64,000 bases of DNA from NCBI GenBank assembly GCA_020026055.1, contig JAHHRA010000003.1, positions 1 to 64,000 of the forward strand, given 5' to 3'. Within the stretch, counting starts at the first letter, position 1; the number at the start of each line of letters is the position of its first letter. Both the position numbers and the translations under genes were made by a program. Below, in pieces: positions 24,532 to 33,718 of this stretch. The DNA is from Actinobacillus sp. GTDB taxonomy: Bacteria; Pseudomonadota; Gammaproteobacteria; Enterobacterales; Pasteurellaceae. Below the pieces are notes generated by a model, which saw only the letters and a list, made by a program, of their open reading frames with translations, was not told the DNA's origin and did no database searches.

Positions 24532-26856
24532 TCACTTCCAGAAAAAATCCCACATACTCCGCACGATTGATTTATTATCACAAACCGAGCTGTTATTAAT
24601 TCTCCAGTACGGTATCTTATAAGGCAAATCGCATTGCCATTCACCTTCTTGATTAATGCCTGCCCAATCAATATTATTGGGCTGAATTAATTTTAAACGT
24701 TTGACTGAATAACGTTTCAGATATTGGTTATAAATTGGTAGGGCTCCTGTCGCTCCAGTTAACTTAGTTTGTTCATTATTATCAAGCCCGACCCAAATAG
24801 TTGTTACATCTTTTCCATCGATTCCAACAAACCAAGTATCACGAGAGCGATTCGTTGTTCCTGTTTTACCTGCTAAATTTAAATTTGCAAATTGTGGTTG
24901 TAGACTGCGTGCTGTCCCATTCTTAACGACATTTTGCATCGCAAATAATGTTAAGAATGCAGCTTGTGGTGGAACAACTTGTTGTGATGTAATGTCATTA
25001 TGGTAAAGAACATCGCCTTTTTGGTTAGTGACATCAGTAAAAACATGCAATTGTATTTTTTTACCATTATTAGCAAGTGTTTGATAAAGTTTAGTTACAT
25101 CATAAGGTGAAAGAGAATATGCACCAAGCAATGTAGAAGGAACGACAGGAATTTCGTCATTTTCCCAGCCCATTGCTTTTTGTGTTGCAATCACTTTTTT
25201 AAGTCCCAACTTTAGACCAAGGTTAACTGTCGGAATATTTATTGAATGAGTTAAAGCATTAATCAAAGTGATAGGGGCACTATATTGGCGATCGTAATTA
25301 TGTGGTTGCCAATAATGACCATTAGCTTGTTTTATACTGATCGGTTGATTATTGAGTTTAGTATTCAAAGCAAAATTTGTCGGCTCAGCAAGTGCAGTGA
25401 GATAAACGGATGGTTTGACTAATGAACCTATTTGGCGGCGAGAATCTAATGCTCGATTAAAACCAGCATATTGTGTATTTACGCCACCAATTAATGCACG
25501 AATTTCACCTGTTTTATAATCAGCGATCACCATTGCACCTTCTAAAAAAGGATGACGCTGTTTATTTAATATTTGTAAATGTTGTGATAATGCTTGTTCT
25601 GCTGCTTTTTGTTGATTAACATCCAAAGTTGTAAAAATACGTGTTCCAGATAGTTGATCGATTTGAGTACCGAGTTTAAGATGTAATTCCCGACGCAAAG
25701 TTTGTATAAAAGCAGGGTAAGATTGTGCGATTTGTCCTTTCTCTTGCACACCAAGTGGACGTTGAATGAGCATTTCATAAAGTGAATTATCAATAATTTT
25801 ATGATCACGTAAAATAGTTAATACGACATTACGTCGATTTAAAGCATTTTGTGGATTTCGCCAAGGATTATATAACGAAGGTCCTTTCACCATTCCCACT
25901 AGTAGAGCGATTTTATCTAAACTAATCTCATTGATTGGGCGATTAAAATAAAACAAGCTTGCTAAAGCAAAACCGTGAATTTGTGTATCGCCCATTTGTC
26001 CGAGATAAATTTCATTAAGATAAGTTTCAAGAATCCGATTTTTACTATAACGATAGTCTAAAATTAATGCCATGTATGCTTCATTTAATTTGCGGATAAA
26101 AGAACGTTTATTTGTCAAAAATAAATTTTTAATTAGTTGTTGAGTGAGCGTGCTACCTCCCTGAACATTACGTCCTGCACGTAAATTAGTAAATATTGCT
26201 CGTAAAATACTCATAGGACTGATGCCATTGTGTTCAAAGAAATTACGATCTTCTGTCAGAATTAAAGTATCAATGAGTAATTTTGGAAATTTCTCTAGGG
26301 GTAACATTAATCGATCTTCTTTACCTGATTGCAACATAGCAATTAACTTTGGTGCGAGTGAAAAACTATTCAGTAATTGTTGGTTATTTATATCCTCAAT
26401 TTGAACTAATTGATTTTGGTTAAAAGAGAGTTTCAATAAACGTTCTGGTTTTACTTCATTTGGAAAAGCAAATGCTCGCGTTAAAAGAATGAGATCGTTA
26501 TTTTGCCATTGATAATCGCTAGGATTAGCGATCATATTAGTTTGTTGGTATCCGTTTTCTTTTAAAACTTTTAAAACTTCTCTGCTTGACGGGTGAGATT
26601 TTATAGTGATATTTGGGATTCTAGCGTACACTTCTGCTGGGAGCTGCCAGATAGTACCATCCATTCGATGACGAATCTTACCATCTAAATAAATGCCATA
26701 AAATCCGAGAATACAAATAGTAGTTACTAAAAGCTTTGCACTAACAAGAATTGCTTTTTTATGATTTTTATAAAATCTAACTAGAGGAACCTTTTTATTC
26801 TTCCTAACTTTTTTAAGTTTCGAAGAGTCTAATCGACGTGAGTGTGGTCTGGGCAT
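24532..26856 (-). CDS. mrcB: bifunctional penicillin-binding protein 1B MrcB
   Basis: 774 residues. Inner-membrane peptidoglycan synthase with a basic cytoplasmic start, one TM helix (residues about 34-54), a UB2H-like region, a glycosyltransferase domain (LTEDRNFFEHNGIS, GGSTLTQQLIKNLFL, LNEIYLGQ) and a transpeptidase domain with SRRQIGSLVKPSVYL (catalytic serine motif SxxK variant G-S-L-V-K), SIN, and KTGTTN. It begins 3 bp after yacL stops, so erpA-yacL-mrcB form a tight leftward operon, the same order as in H. influenzae. Confidence 0.95.
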   Translation of the reverse strand: MPRPHSRRLDSSKLKKVRKNKKVPLVRFYKNHKKAILVSAKLLVTTICILGFYGIYLDGKIRHRMDGTIWQLPAEVYARIPNITIKSHPSSREVLKVLKENGYQQTNMIANPSDYQWQNNDLILLTRAFAFPNEVKPERLLKLSFNQNQLVQIEDINNQQLLNSFSLAPKLIAMLQSGKEDRLMLPLEKFPKLLIDTLILTEDRNFFEHNGISPMSILRAIFTNLRAGRNVQGGSTLTQQLIKNLFLTNKRSFIRKLNEAYMALILDYRYSKNRILETYLNEIYLGQMGDTQIHGFALASLFYFNRPINEISLDKIALLVGMVKGPSLYNPWRNPQNALNRRNVVLTILRDHKIIDNSLYEMLIQRPLGVQEKGQIAQSYPAFIQTLRRELHLKLGTQIDQLSGTRIFTTLDVNQQKAAEQALSQHLQILNKQRHPFLEGAMVIADYKTGEIRALIGGVNTQYAGFNRALDSRRQIGSLVKPSVYLTALAEPTNFALNTKLNNQPISIKQANGHYWQPHNYDRQYSAPITLINALTHSINIPTVNLGLKLGLKKVIATQKAMGWENDEIPVVPSTLLGAYSLSPYDVTKLYQTLANNGKKIQLHVFTDVTNQKGDVLYHNDITSQQVVPPQAAFLTLFAMQNVVKNGTARSLQPQFANLNLAGKTGTTNRSRDTWFVGIDGKDVTTIWVGLDNNEQTKLTGATGALPIYNQYLKRYSVKRLKLIQPNNIDWAGINQEGEWQCDLPYKIPYWRINNSSVCDNKSIVRSMWDFFWK

Positions 26857-26859
26857 ATT

Positions 26860-27225
26860 TTATTTTCTCTGGATAAATTCAATATAATTTTGGAACAAAT
26901 GGCAGAAATCTTCTAAACCACAACAAGCGATATTTTCATCTTGATAAAAATATAAATCTTGTTCAAATATCTCTTCTTGAATATCAAATAAAGCATTTGC
27001 TTTCACAATCACTTCGTCATTTTTTAAAAATAAGCTGTATTCTCGACCAATGAAACTAGTTTCTGAATAACAAGTTTTGATATGTTGATTTAATGCTGTC
27101 TTAATACGCTCAACGAACGAAGCCTGTAAAGGCATTTCGATATTGAACCAATGGGCAAAAGCCTCATACCCCATAGAGCACTGCATAAAAACTTTGCCAT
27201 AGAGATTATTAAGTTGAAAATCCAT
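26860..27225 (-). CDS. yacL: YacL family protein (UPF0231)
   Basis: 121 residues starting MDFQLNNLYGKVFMQCSMGY at ATG 27225, one base after the erpA stop. Earlier in-frame starts would run through erpA and are rejected. The start, the SMG-EAFAHW motif and the C-terminal ACCGLEDFCHLFQNY match E. coli YacL. Small acidic cytoplasmic protein of unknown function, co-transcribed with erpA and mrcB. Confidence 0.9.
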   Translation of the reverse strand: MDFQLNNLYGKVFMQCSMGYEAFAHWFNIEMPLQASFVERIKTALNQHIKTCYSETSFIGREYSLFLKNDEVIVKANALFDIQEEIFEQDLYFYQDENIACCGLEDFCHLFQNYIEFIQRK

Positions 27226-27226
27226 A

Positions 27227-27568
27227 TTAAAGTGAAAAAGAGGAACCACAACCACAAGTGTTAGACACGTTTGGATTGTTAACGACAAAGCGTGAACCTT
27301 GTAAGCCATCAGTATAATCGACTGTTGCTCCAATCAAATATTGTAGACTCATTGGATCGATGACTAACTGTACTCCTTCCTTTTCAATCGTTAAATCACC
27401 TTCATTTACTTTTTCATCGAAAGTAAAGCCATATTGAAAGCCATTACAACCACCACCTGTGATATATACACGCAATTTTAAATTTGGATTTTCCTCTTCG
27501 GTGATGAGAGTTTTCACTTTATTTGCTGCTGCATCAGTAAAAATGAGAGAAGTAGCTAAATCTGACAT
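27227..27568 (-). CDS. erpA: iron-sulfur cluster insertion protein ErpA
   Basis: 113 residues, A-type Fe-S carrier. The three cluster cysteines are present: GGGCNGFQYGF and the C-terminal NTCGCGSSFSL. Delivers 4Fe-4S clusters to apoproteins such as IspG, which is encoded 5 kb away. First gene of the erpA-yacL-mrcB operon. Confidence 0.97.
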   Translation of the reverse strand: MSDLATSLIFTDAAANKVKTLITEEENPNLKLRVYITGGGCNGFQYGFTFDEKVNEGDLTIEKEGVQLVIDPMSLQYLIGATVDYTDGLQGSRFVVNNPNVSNTCGCGSSFSL

Positions 27569-27724
27569 AAATTATTCCTGAATACTATTATTAATATAAC
27601 TAAGCAATTATCTTACAAGACGTTTAGCTATTCAAGGAATGACAAATATTTTCCCAAATATTCAAAATATTAATGTTATAATGATCAAACATGTTAGTGA
27701 GATTTAATCAATTAGGATCTTTTT

Positions 27725-28531
27725 ATGCACATACCTTTAAGAAATAAAGAAGAGATAGATAAGTTACGTAAAGCTTGTCGTTTAGCAGCAGATGTGTTGG
27801 TGATGATTGAACCCCATGTAAAAGCAGGGATTAGTACTGGGGAACTCAATGATATTTGTCATCGCTATATGATCGAAGAACAAAAAACAATTCCCGCTCC
27901 ACTCAATTATCATGGTTTTCCAAAATCAGTTTGTATTTCAGTGAATGAAGTAGTCTGTCATGGCATTCCAAGTGAAAGCAAAATTTTAAAAAATGGTGAT
28001 ATCGTCAACATAGATGTAACTGTAATTAAAGATAACTATTACGGTGATAGTTCAAAAATGTATATTGTTGGTGGGCGAACGCATATTCGTAGCCAAAAAT
28101 TAGTAAATGCGGCTCAAGAAGCGTTGTACATTGGACTTCGTACTGTTAAAGCAGGGATCCGATTACGTGAAATTGGCAAAGCGATTCAGCAATATACTGA
28201 AGAACAAGGTTTTTCAGTCGTACGTGAATATTGTGGGCATGGTATTGGCACAGAGTTTCATTGTCCACCGCAAGTTTTACATTATTACGGTGATGATGAT
28301 GGCGTTGTATTGAAAGAAGGAATGGTTTTTACGATTGAGCCTATGATTAATGCAGGTAAAAAAGAAACACGCCTTATGAATGATGGTTGGACAGTTAAAA
28401 CTAAAGATCGTACCCATTCCGCCCAGTTTGAACATCAAATTGTAGTAACTAAAGAGGGCTGCGAAGTAATGACGATTAGAAACGAAGAAATAAGAGAGGG
28501 AAGAATACAACGAATAATGATAAATTGTTAA
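27725..28531 (+). CDS. map: type I methionine aminopeptidase Map
   Basis: 268 residues. Removes the initiator methionine. Metal ligands are all visible: two aspartates in NIDVTVIKDNYYGDSSKM, the histidine in CGHGIGTEFH, and glutamates in FTIEPMINAG and QFEHQIVV. Standing alone, not next to rpsB. Divergent from erpA. Confidence 0.97.
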   Translation: MHIPLRNKEEIDKLRKACRLAADVLVMIEPHVKAGISTGELNDICHRYMIEEQKTIPAPLNYHGFPKSVCISVNEVVCHGIPSESKILKNGDIVNIDVTVIKDNYYGDSSKMYIVGGRTHIRSQKLVNAAQEALYIGLRTVKAGIRLREIGKAIQQYTEEQGFSVVREYCGHGIGTEFHCPPQVLHYYGDDDGVVLKEGMVFTIEPMINAGKKETRLMNDGWTVKTKDRTHSAQFEHQIVVTKEGCEVMTIRNEEIREGRIQRIMINC

Positions 28532-28558
28532 TTTTATAAGTTAGCTAAAGTTAATAAG

Positions 28559-28592
28559 CCCACAAAATCGAAAAATTTTACTCAAATTTGTG
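28559..28592. repeat. palindrome with the repeat-family core after map
   Basis: CACAAA and TTTGTG arms enclose ATCGAAAAATTTTACTCAA, containing the family core GAAAAATTTT. The outer ACGYC/GRCGT ends are missing, so it is a degenerate relative or a simple hairpin. Confidence 0.4.
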
Positions 28593-28619
28593 TAGTGTTT
28601 CAAATCATCAACAGAAATA

Positions 28620-28672
28620 GCGCCCTTAGAACATTCAAAAAATCACAGAAAATTTTCTGATTCTAAAGGCGT
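28620..28672. repeat. palindromic element, intergenic copy (map/uspE)
   Basis: GCGCCCTTAGAA pairs with TTCTAAAGGCGT (one C-A mismatch) around a 29-base loop containing CAGAAAATTTTCTG, itself a palindrome. Located between convergent map and uspE, 20 bp before the uspE stop. Same outer ends and core as the other copies. Confidence 0.75.
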
Positions 28673-28691
28673 TATCATTAAAGAATTAAAT

Positions 28692-29624
28692 TTAGCTTAA
28701 AACGTTAGGTTTTATTGCCAACAAGTTACAGTGTAACTTGTTAATCACATCTTCTGCTGTATTTCCAAGAAAAGCTGCTGCAAAACCACGACGACCAACG
28801 GTCCCTAATACAACCATCTCTGCTTCAATCTCTTTTGCAATTTCAGGAATAACATCTTCTGGAAAACCTTCTATAACATGAGTGTGATCACTTTCAATAT
28901 TAAACTTCTCACAAAGTGTTCGCATATTTTTTGCGTAGGTCTCGTATTCATTATGTGTATTGATTTCATTATTAAACTCAGGCATATCCACAGGTAAATT
29001 GATAGCAGATGGTGGATAAGCAGTAACTAAATGAACATTTCCTCGCCCTAAATGGCTAGCAATTTGTATACCAAATTGAACTAATTCATCATTAAACTGT
29101 GTGTGAACTAAGTCATCCTCGCCAACATTTACGGCAATCAAAATACGGCGTTTATGTTGCAAATTTGTATTTCTTACCATCATAATCGGAGCTTTACACT
29201 TACGAAGTAATTGCCAATCTTGAGGAGTGAATAAAAGTGCACTTAGACCCTCATTTTCAGCTGTTGTATATTTTACCACTAAATCAAATTGCTGTTCATT
29301 TACTGCTTGAGTAATAGCATCTGCTTCGTTGCTATTCCACTCGACAAGTGTTTTAAATTGAATAGTTGGTTCATTATATTGAGCCAAAATAGGTTGAATT
29401 TCCTCACAACGTTTCGCAATAATACTTTCTTTCATTTTCTTTTTGTCTTCTTCCTTAGAAAGTAACTCAGACATTTCGTAAGCACTATCATATACAGACA
29501 TAAAAACAGTGATTTCAACTAATCGGATATTTTTTTGTTCTTTTACCAATGATACAGCACGTTCAAGTGCAAATTGCTTAGTTTTGTTTGGTTCTAATAC
29601 AACGAGTATTCTGTTAAATAGCAT
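28692..29624 (-). CDS. uspE: universal stress protein UspE
   Basis: 310 residues made of two tandem Usp domains (about 1-155 and 156-310), the length of E. coli UspE. The second carries GTVGRRGFAAAFLGNTAEDV, the nucleotide-binding-like glycine signature; the first has a degenerate one. Cytoplasmic, linked to oxidative stress, motility and aggregation. It follows fnr in the same direction (125 bp), as in Haemophilus and E. coli, which fits Fnr control. Confidence 0.93.
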   Translation of the reverse strand: MLFNRILVVLEPNKTKQFALERAVSLVKEQKNIRLVEITVFMSVYDSAYEMSELLSKEEDKKKMKESIIAKRCEEIQPILAQYNEPTIQFKTLVEWNSNEADAITQAVNEQQFDLVVKYTTAENEGLSALLFTPQDWQLLRKCKAPIMMVRNTNLQHKRRILIAVNVGEDDLVHTQFNDELVQFGIQIASHLGRGNVHLVTAYPPSAINLPVDMPEFNNEINTHNEYETYAKNMRTLCEKFNIESDHTHVIEGFPEDVIPEIAKEIEAEMVVLGTVGRRGFAAAFLGNTAEDVINKLHCNLLAIKPNVLS

Positions 29625-29749
29625 ATTATTATCTCCATTGAAAAGAGTATACCGAGCAAATTTTATACCAAAGAATTGATAAGTAAAAGTGATAAAAATA
29701 ATGAAAAAGGAGTAAGATATATTTATAAGATAAAATATACCTCAGAAGA

Positions 29750-30523
29750 CTAAATGATATCTAAAGATTGACATTGCGAAATAATCGCGAGTTTAGTTAA
29801 TGCATCCATATCTAAAATAGTGATATATTTTCCTTGTACATTCAAAATACCCATTTTTTGAAATCTACCCAATAAACGGCTAATTGTTTCAACGGTCAAT
29901 CCCAAATAATTTCCAATATCAGTTCGTGTCATAGTTAATCTGAATTCACGTGCAGAAAAACCACGTGCAGAATAACGATTAGATAAATTTTTTATAAAAG
30001 CAGCTAGACGTGTTTCAGCACTCATTTTTGAAAGCAATAAGATCATACGTTGATAGCTTTGAATTTCTTGACTCATCAAACTTATGATTTTACGACGTAA
30101 TGTCGGAAATTTATTATTTAATTCTTCTAATATTTTAAAAGGAATTTCACAAACCATCGTAGTTTCTAAAGCTTGACTGAAAGTGAAATGTTGCATTGAA
30201 AAGATACTATCAAATCCAACTATATCACCTGGTAAATGAAAAGCTGTAATTTGTTCTTCACCTTTCTCACTGAGCATATAAGATTTCAAAGAACCAGTAC
30301 GAATAGCATAAAGCGATGTTAAAGGTCTGCCAGCTTGAAAAATAACTTGATGTTTTTGAATAGGTTTTCTGCGTTCAATAATACTATCTAAGTGATATAA
30401 TTCGAAATCATTAAGAGAAGATGGAACACAAAGTTGGCTAATACTGCACTGGTGGCAATGAATACTACAATAGGAAGATCGTCCTTTGCATTCATTTTTT
30501 AATTCAACATATAATTTATTCAT
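29750..30523 (-). CDS. fnr: oxygen-sensing transcription regulator Fnr
   Basis: 257 residues. CRP-family anaerobic regulator with a 4Fe-4S sensor: the N-terminal cysteines lie in YCSIHCHQCSISQLC and the fourth ligand in TTMVCEIPF. The cyclic-nucleotide-binding fold follows, a dimer helix (MSQEIQSYQRMILLLSKMSA) and the HTH with the recognition helix LGLTVETISRLLGRFQ, identical in its E--SR contacts to E. coli FNR. Divergent from a small membrane-protein gene. Confidence 0.97.
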   Translation of the reverse strand: MNKLYVELKNECKGRSSYCSIHCHQCSISQLCVPSSLNDFELYHLDSIIERRKPIQKHQVIFQAGRPLTSLYAIRTGSLKSYMLSEKGEEQITAFHLPGDIVGFDSIFSMQHFTFSQALETTMVCEIPFKILEELNNKFPTLRRKIISLMSQEIQSYQRMILLLSKMSAETRLAAFIKNLSNRYSARGFSAREFRLTMTRTDIGNYLGLTVETISRLLGRFQKMGILNVQGKYITILDMDALTKLAIISQCQSLDII

Positions 30524-30624
30524 TTAAATTTATCTCAATAAAATAATGCGTTAAAATTGCTCTAACGCAAAAATGATGACATTAAATGTATCAGTTAACA
30601 GTAGAACGCTAAAAAGGACGAAAA

Positions 30625-30768
30625 ATGCCCACAGAAAAACTTACCTCAAAAAGAATTATTCAGCTAATTACTGTTTTATGCATATTTTTAAGTGCTTTTC
30701 TTTATCGCACTTGTCATTACACACCATCTGTACAACATGTAGAAGCTACTAAAAATACAGTTAAATGA
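30625..30768 (+). CDS. 47-residue single-pass membrane protein, DUF2633/YfgG-like
   Basis: ATG 30625 is preceded by AAAGGACG at good distance, and the frame ends at TGA 30766. A basic start (MPTEKLTSKR) leads into one helix (IIQLITVLCIFLSAFLYR) and a polar tail. The layout, basic start then LL-x-S-x-x-x-F followed by R/Y, recalls the small DUF2633 (YfgG) family, but similarity is weak by eye. It sits divergently upstream of fnr and could share its promoter region. Confidence 0.6.
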   Translation: MPTEKLTSKRIIQLITVLCIFLSAFLYRTCHYTPSVQHVEATKNTVK

Positions 30769-30960
30769 TGTACATTCTAAATATACTTGCATAGTTTAAG
30801 GGAATCTTATAGAATTTGCACGTCATTTTGTGGGGTGTTTAAACTTCATTGTTTAAACACTTATATTATTTTGATCTTCTGTTTTTTTTAAACATAAGAA
30901 AATATTATGTTTTTGTTGTTATTAACAGAAATGATTAGCTGAATATCAGAGGAAAAAATT

Positions 30961-31503
30961 ATTAAAAATATAAAAAAAACCCCAGTGGTCAATCGTTCTA
31001 ATCGTATTAACGATGAAATTCGAGCAAAAGAAGTTCGTTTAATTGATGCGGAAGGTGAACAACTCGGTATCGTAAGCCTTAGAAGTGCACTAGAGCAAGC
31101 AGAAGAATCAGAATTAGATCTTGTTGAAATTAGCCCAAATGCTGAACCGCCTGTTTGTCGTATTATGAATTATGGCAAATTTCTTTACGAAAAAAGCAAA
31201 TCATTAAAAGAACAGAAGAAAAAACAGAAAGTTGTACAAGTGAAGGAAATTAAATTCCGACCAGGTACAGACGAAGGCGACTATCAGGTAAAACTACGCA
31301 GCCTGATTCGCTTTTTAGAAGATGGGGATAAAGCCAAAATTACTGTTCGTTTTCGCGGACGTGAAATGGCTCACCAAAATTTAGGTTTTGAGGTGTTAGA
31401 ACGCGTTAAAAATGACTTAGCAGATATCGCAGTTGTTGAAGTCGCACCAGGTAAACTTGAAGGTCGCCAAGCGATTATGGTACTTGCCCCTAAAAAGAAA
31501 TAA
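30961..31503 (+). CDS. infC: translation initiation factor IF-3 with an AUU start codon
   Basis: 180 residues from ATT 30961, placed 7 bases after the AGAGGA Shine-Dalgarno (30948-30953). The frame upstream of the first GTG (30985) continues as KNIKKTPVV and matches the usual IF-3 N-terminus before NRSNRINDEIRAKEVRL. E. coli infC uses AUU for autoregulation: IF-3 itself discriminates against this codon. An adjacent ATT at 30958 leaves too short a spacing. Both IF-3 domains are complete (SPNAEPPVCRIMNYGKFLYE, VKEIKFRPGTDEGDY). Confidence 0.93.
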   Translation: MKNIKKTPVVNRSNRINDEIRAKEVRLIDAEGEQLGIVSLRSALEQAEESELDLVEISPNAEPPVCRIMNYGKFLYEKSKSLKEQKKKQKVVQVKEIKFRPGTDEGDYQVKLRSLIRFLEDGDKAKITVRFRGREMAHQNLGFEVLERVKNDLADIAVVEVAPGKLEGRQAIMVLAPKKK

Positions 31504-31589
31504 TGTGGCATTTCAAGCAATGAGCTAACTAAGTTTTAGTTTGTTCGCCCATTATTGTGATTAACTTAACAATGCGGAGTTTTTAAACA

Positions 31590-31787
31590 ATGCCTAAAAT
31601 TAAATCAGTACGTGGTGCCGCTAAACGCTTTAAAAAAACAGCGTCAGGTGGTTTCAAACGTAAACAATCTCACTTACGTCATATCTTGACTAAGAAAACT
31701 ACTAAACGTAAACGTCATTTACGCCACAAATCAATGGTTGCTAAATCAGATTTAGTATTAGTTGTAAGTTGCTTGCCTTATGCATAA
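31590..31787 (+). CDS. rpmI: 50S ribosomal protein bL35
   Basis: 65 residues, very basic, MPKIKSVRGAAKRFKKTASG with the KRK-SHLRH motif. Second gene of infC-rpmI-rplT. In E. coli the infC-rpmI gap and region upstream holds the L20 translational operator; the 86-bp gap here could do the same but I cannot show the pseudoknot. Confidence 0.97.
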   Translation: MPKIKSVRGAAKRFKKTASGGFKRKQSHLRHILTKKTTKRKRHLRHKSMVAKSDLVLVVSCLPYA

Positions 31788-31841
31788 GCACGAATGTGAA
31801 CGTATTTTTTTAGACAATTTATAGACATAGGAGATTAAATA

Positions 31842-32195
31842 ATGGCTCGTGTAAAACGTGGTGTTATTGCGAGAGCACGCCATAAGAAAGTTCTTAAGGC
31901 TGCTAAAGGTTATTATGGTGCACGTTCACGTGTTTATCGTGTTGCATTCCAAGCTGTCATCAAAGCAGGTCAATATGCTTACCGTGATCGCCGCCAACGC
32001 AAACGTCAATTCCGTCAATTATGGATTGCACGTATCAATGCTGCTGCTCGTCAAAACGGTTTATCTTATAGCAAATTCATCAATGGCTTGAAAAAAGCGT
32101 CTGTTGAAATTGATCGTAAGATCCTTGCTGATATTGCTGTATTTGATAAAATTGCATTTACAGCTCTAGTAGAAAAAGCGAAAGCGGCACTTTAA
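31842..32195 (+). CDS. rplT: 50S ribosomal protein bL20
   Basis: 117 residues, MARVKRGVIARARHKKVLK with GYYGARSRVYR and the C-terminal globular LSYSKFINGLKKA. Assembly protein of the large subunit and, in E. coli, autoregulator of rpmI-rplT. RBS AGGAG. Ends the operon before a terminator. Confidence 0.98.
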   Translation: MARVKRGVIARARHKKVLKAAKGYYGARSRVYRVAFQAVIKAGQYAYRDRRQRKRQFRQLWIARINAAARQNGLSYSKFINGLKKASVEIDRKILADIAVFDKIAFTALVEKAKAAL

Positions 32196-32223
32196 TTTTT
32201 ATGAATAAATAAAAATTAAAACA

Positions 32224-32257
32224 AAATAGCGTGGTAAATGCCGCGCTATTTTTTTAT
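32224..32257 (+). terminator. rho-independent terminator after rplT
   Basis: AAATAGCGTGG (32224-32234) pairs with CCGCGCTATTT (32241-32251), with one G-T pair, loop TAAATG, followed by TTTTTA. Confidence 0.88.
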
Positions 32258-32379
32258 GTAAATAGTTAAATTTACGCCTTAAAAATCAAATAAATTTTCT
32301 GTAAAAACGCTAATTTTATTAATAAAGTGAAATCTGAGAGCATGTTATGCGTTTTAAGATATCATAACTGGAATAAACA

Positions 32380-32697
32380 ATGCCACAACAAACTAAACTT
32401 TACCTCCAGCAACTACAAACGATACTTGAAACTACTTCGCTTTGGTCACCACACTCACCAAGTCCTAAAGCACTCGCTAGCATTGAGCCTTTTGCTGTTG
32501 ATACACTAAAAGCAGAAGAATGGCTACAATGGATTTTTATTCCGAAAATGCGAGCGTTAATTAATGCTAATTTGCCATTACCGAGTCAGATAATGATCAG
32601 CCCTTATATTGAAGAAGCTTTGAAAGAACATCCAAATTTACCAGAGATTCTAACGCCTATTTTAGAGATTGAAGAATATTTACATAAGGAAGCGTAA
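32380..32697 (+). CDS. yqcC: YqcC family protein (DUF446)
   Basis: 105 residues, helical, with the family pattern LQQLQTILETTSLW and AEEWLQWIFIPKMRALI. Cytoplasmic, function unknown. The stop TAA directly abuts the truC ATG (TAAATG), the same yqcC-truC pair as in E. coli. Confidence 0.88.
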   Translation: MPQQTKLYLQQLQTILETTSLWSPHSPSPKALASIEPFAVDTLKAEEWLQWIFIPKMRALINANLPLPSQIMISPYIEEALKEHPNLPEILTPILEIEEYLHKEA

Positions 32698-33417
32698 ATG
32701 TTTGATATCCTTTATCAAGATCAACATATTGTTGCTATCAATAAACCAGCAGGAATGTTAGTACATCGCAGTTGGTTAGATAAACACGAAACACTGTTTG
32801 TCATGCAAAAATTGCGAGATCAAATCGATCAATATGTTTTTCCAATCCATCGTTTAGACAAACCAACTTCAGGAGTTTTGTTATTTGCCTTAACCCGTGA
32901 AATCGCTCATCTCTTATGTCAGCAATTCAATCAAAATCAAGTGACAAAAACATACCTTGCTATCGTACGTGGTTATGTTGATGGAGTAGGAGAGATTGAT
33001 TATGCACTAAAGCCAAAATGGGACAAAATAGCAAACAAATTTAGCCGACAAGATAAAAAGATTCAACGTGCTATAACAATTTATAAAACTTTGCAAAAAG
33101 TGGAAATGCCTTATGCAGTCAAACACTATACGACTTCACGTTATACATTATTACGTCTAATCCCAAAAACAGGACGAAAACATCAAATTCGTCGTCACCT
33201 TAAACATATTTTTCATCCTATTATAGGCGACACACAATACGGTGACCTTCATCAAAATCGTGCTTTTGCTCAGAATATTGGTGTACATCGTTTGATGCTC
33301 CATGCAGAAAGTTTGACATTTCTCCACCCATACACTCAACAAAAAATTACGTTGAATGCCTCACTAGATGAAAACTGGAAAAGCGTAATGGAAAAGTTAC
33401 AATGGCAAATGCCATAA
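32698..33417 (+). CDS. truC: tRNA pseudouridine(65) synthase TruC
   Basis: 239 residues, RluA-type pseudouridine synthase. The catalytic aspartate lies in PIHRLDKPTSGVLLFA, with IVAINKPAGMLVHRS near the start and RTGRKHQIRRHLKHI-type motif (TGRKHQIRRHLKH) towards the middle. Length and linkage with yqcC point to TruC rather than RluA/RluD. The yoaH-like gene follows after 13 bp. Confidence 0.92.
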   Translation: MFDILYQDQHIVAINKPAGMLVHRSWLDKHETLFVMQKLRDQIDQYVFPIHRLDKPTSGVLLFALTREIAHLLCQQFNQNQVTKTYLAIVRGYVDGVGEIDYALKPKWDKIANKFSRQDKKIQRAITIYKTLQKVEMPYAVKHYTTSRYTLLRLIPKTGRKHQIRRHLKHIFHPIIGDTQYGDLHQNRAFAQNIGVHRLMLHAESLTFLHPYTQQKITLNASLDENWKSVMEKLQWQMP

Positions 33418-33430
33418 ACGAGGAATAATT

Positions 33431-33592
33431 ATGTTAGATATGTCATTGATAAATTTAACACACGAACAGCAACAAGCTGCTGTTGAAAAAATTCAAGAAT
33501 TAATGCGTCAAGGTGTGAGTAGTGCTGAAGCGATTGCTTATGTGGCGACTGAAATTAGAAAAGAAATGATGAAAGAAGAGTTTAATGAATAA
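33431..33592 (+). CDS. yoaH: YoaH family protein (UPF0181)
   Basis: 53 residues from ATG 33431 (AGGA RBS) to TAA 33590. The core NLTHEQQQAAVEKIQELMRQ followed by GVSSAEAIAYVA matches E. coli YoaH almost word for word. Small helical cytoplasmic protein of unknown function. Third gene of yqcC-truC-yoaH. Confidence 0.88.
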   Translation: MLDMSLINLTHEQQQAAVEKIQELMRQGVSSAEAIAYVATEIRKEMMKEEFNE

Positions 33593-33718
33593 AAGATATT
33601 TGTTAATTCAAAAGTTTTTTATATTTGTATTGTATCGTCTTGATTTTACTAATAATCAACTTCTAGTTAAAATCAGGCGTTATCTCGCGAAGTCATTTAA
33701 TTTAAACAAGGAAATATC

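Noticed and set aside
26860..27333. Longer form of yacL starting inside erpA
   Set aside because: The first 36 residues are erpA read in another frame; the ATG one base after the erpA stop matches known YacL proteins.
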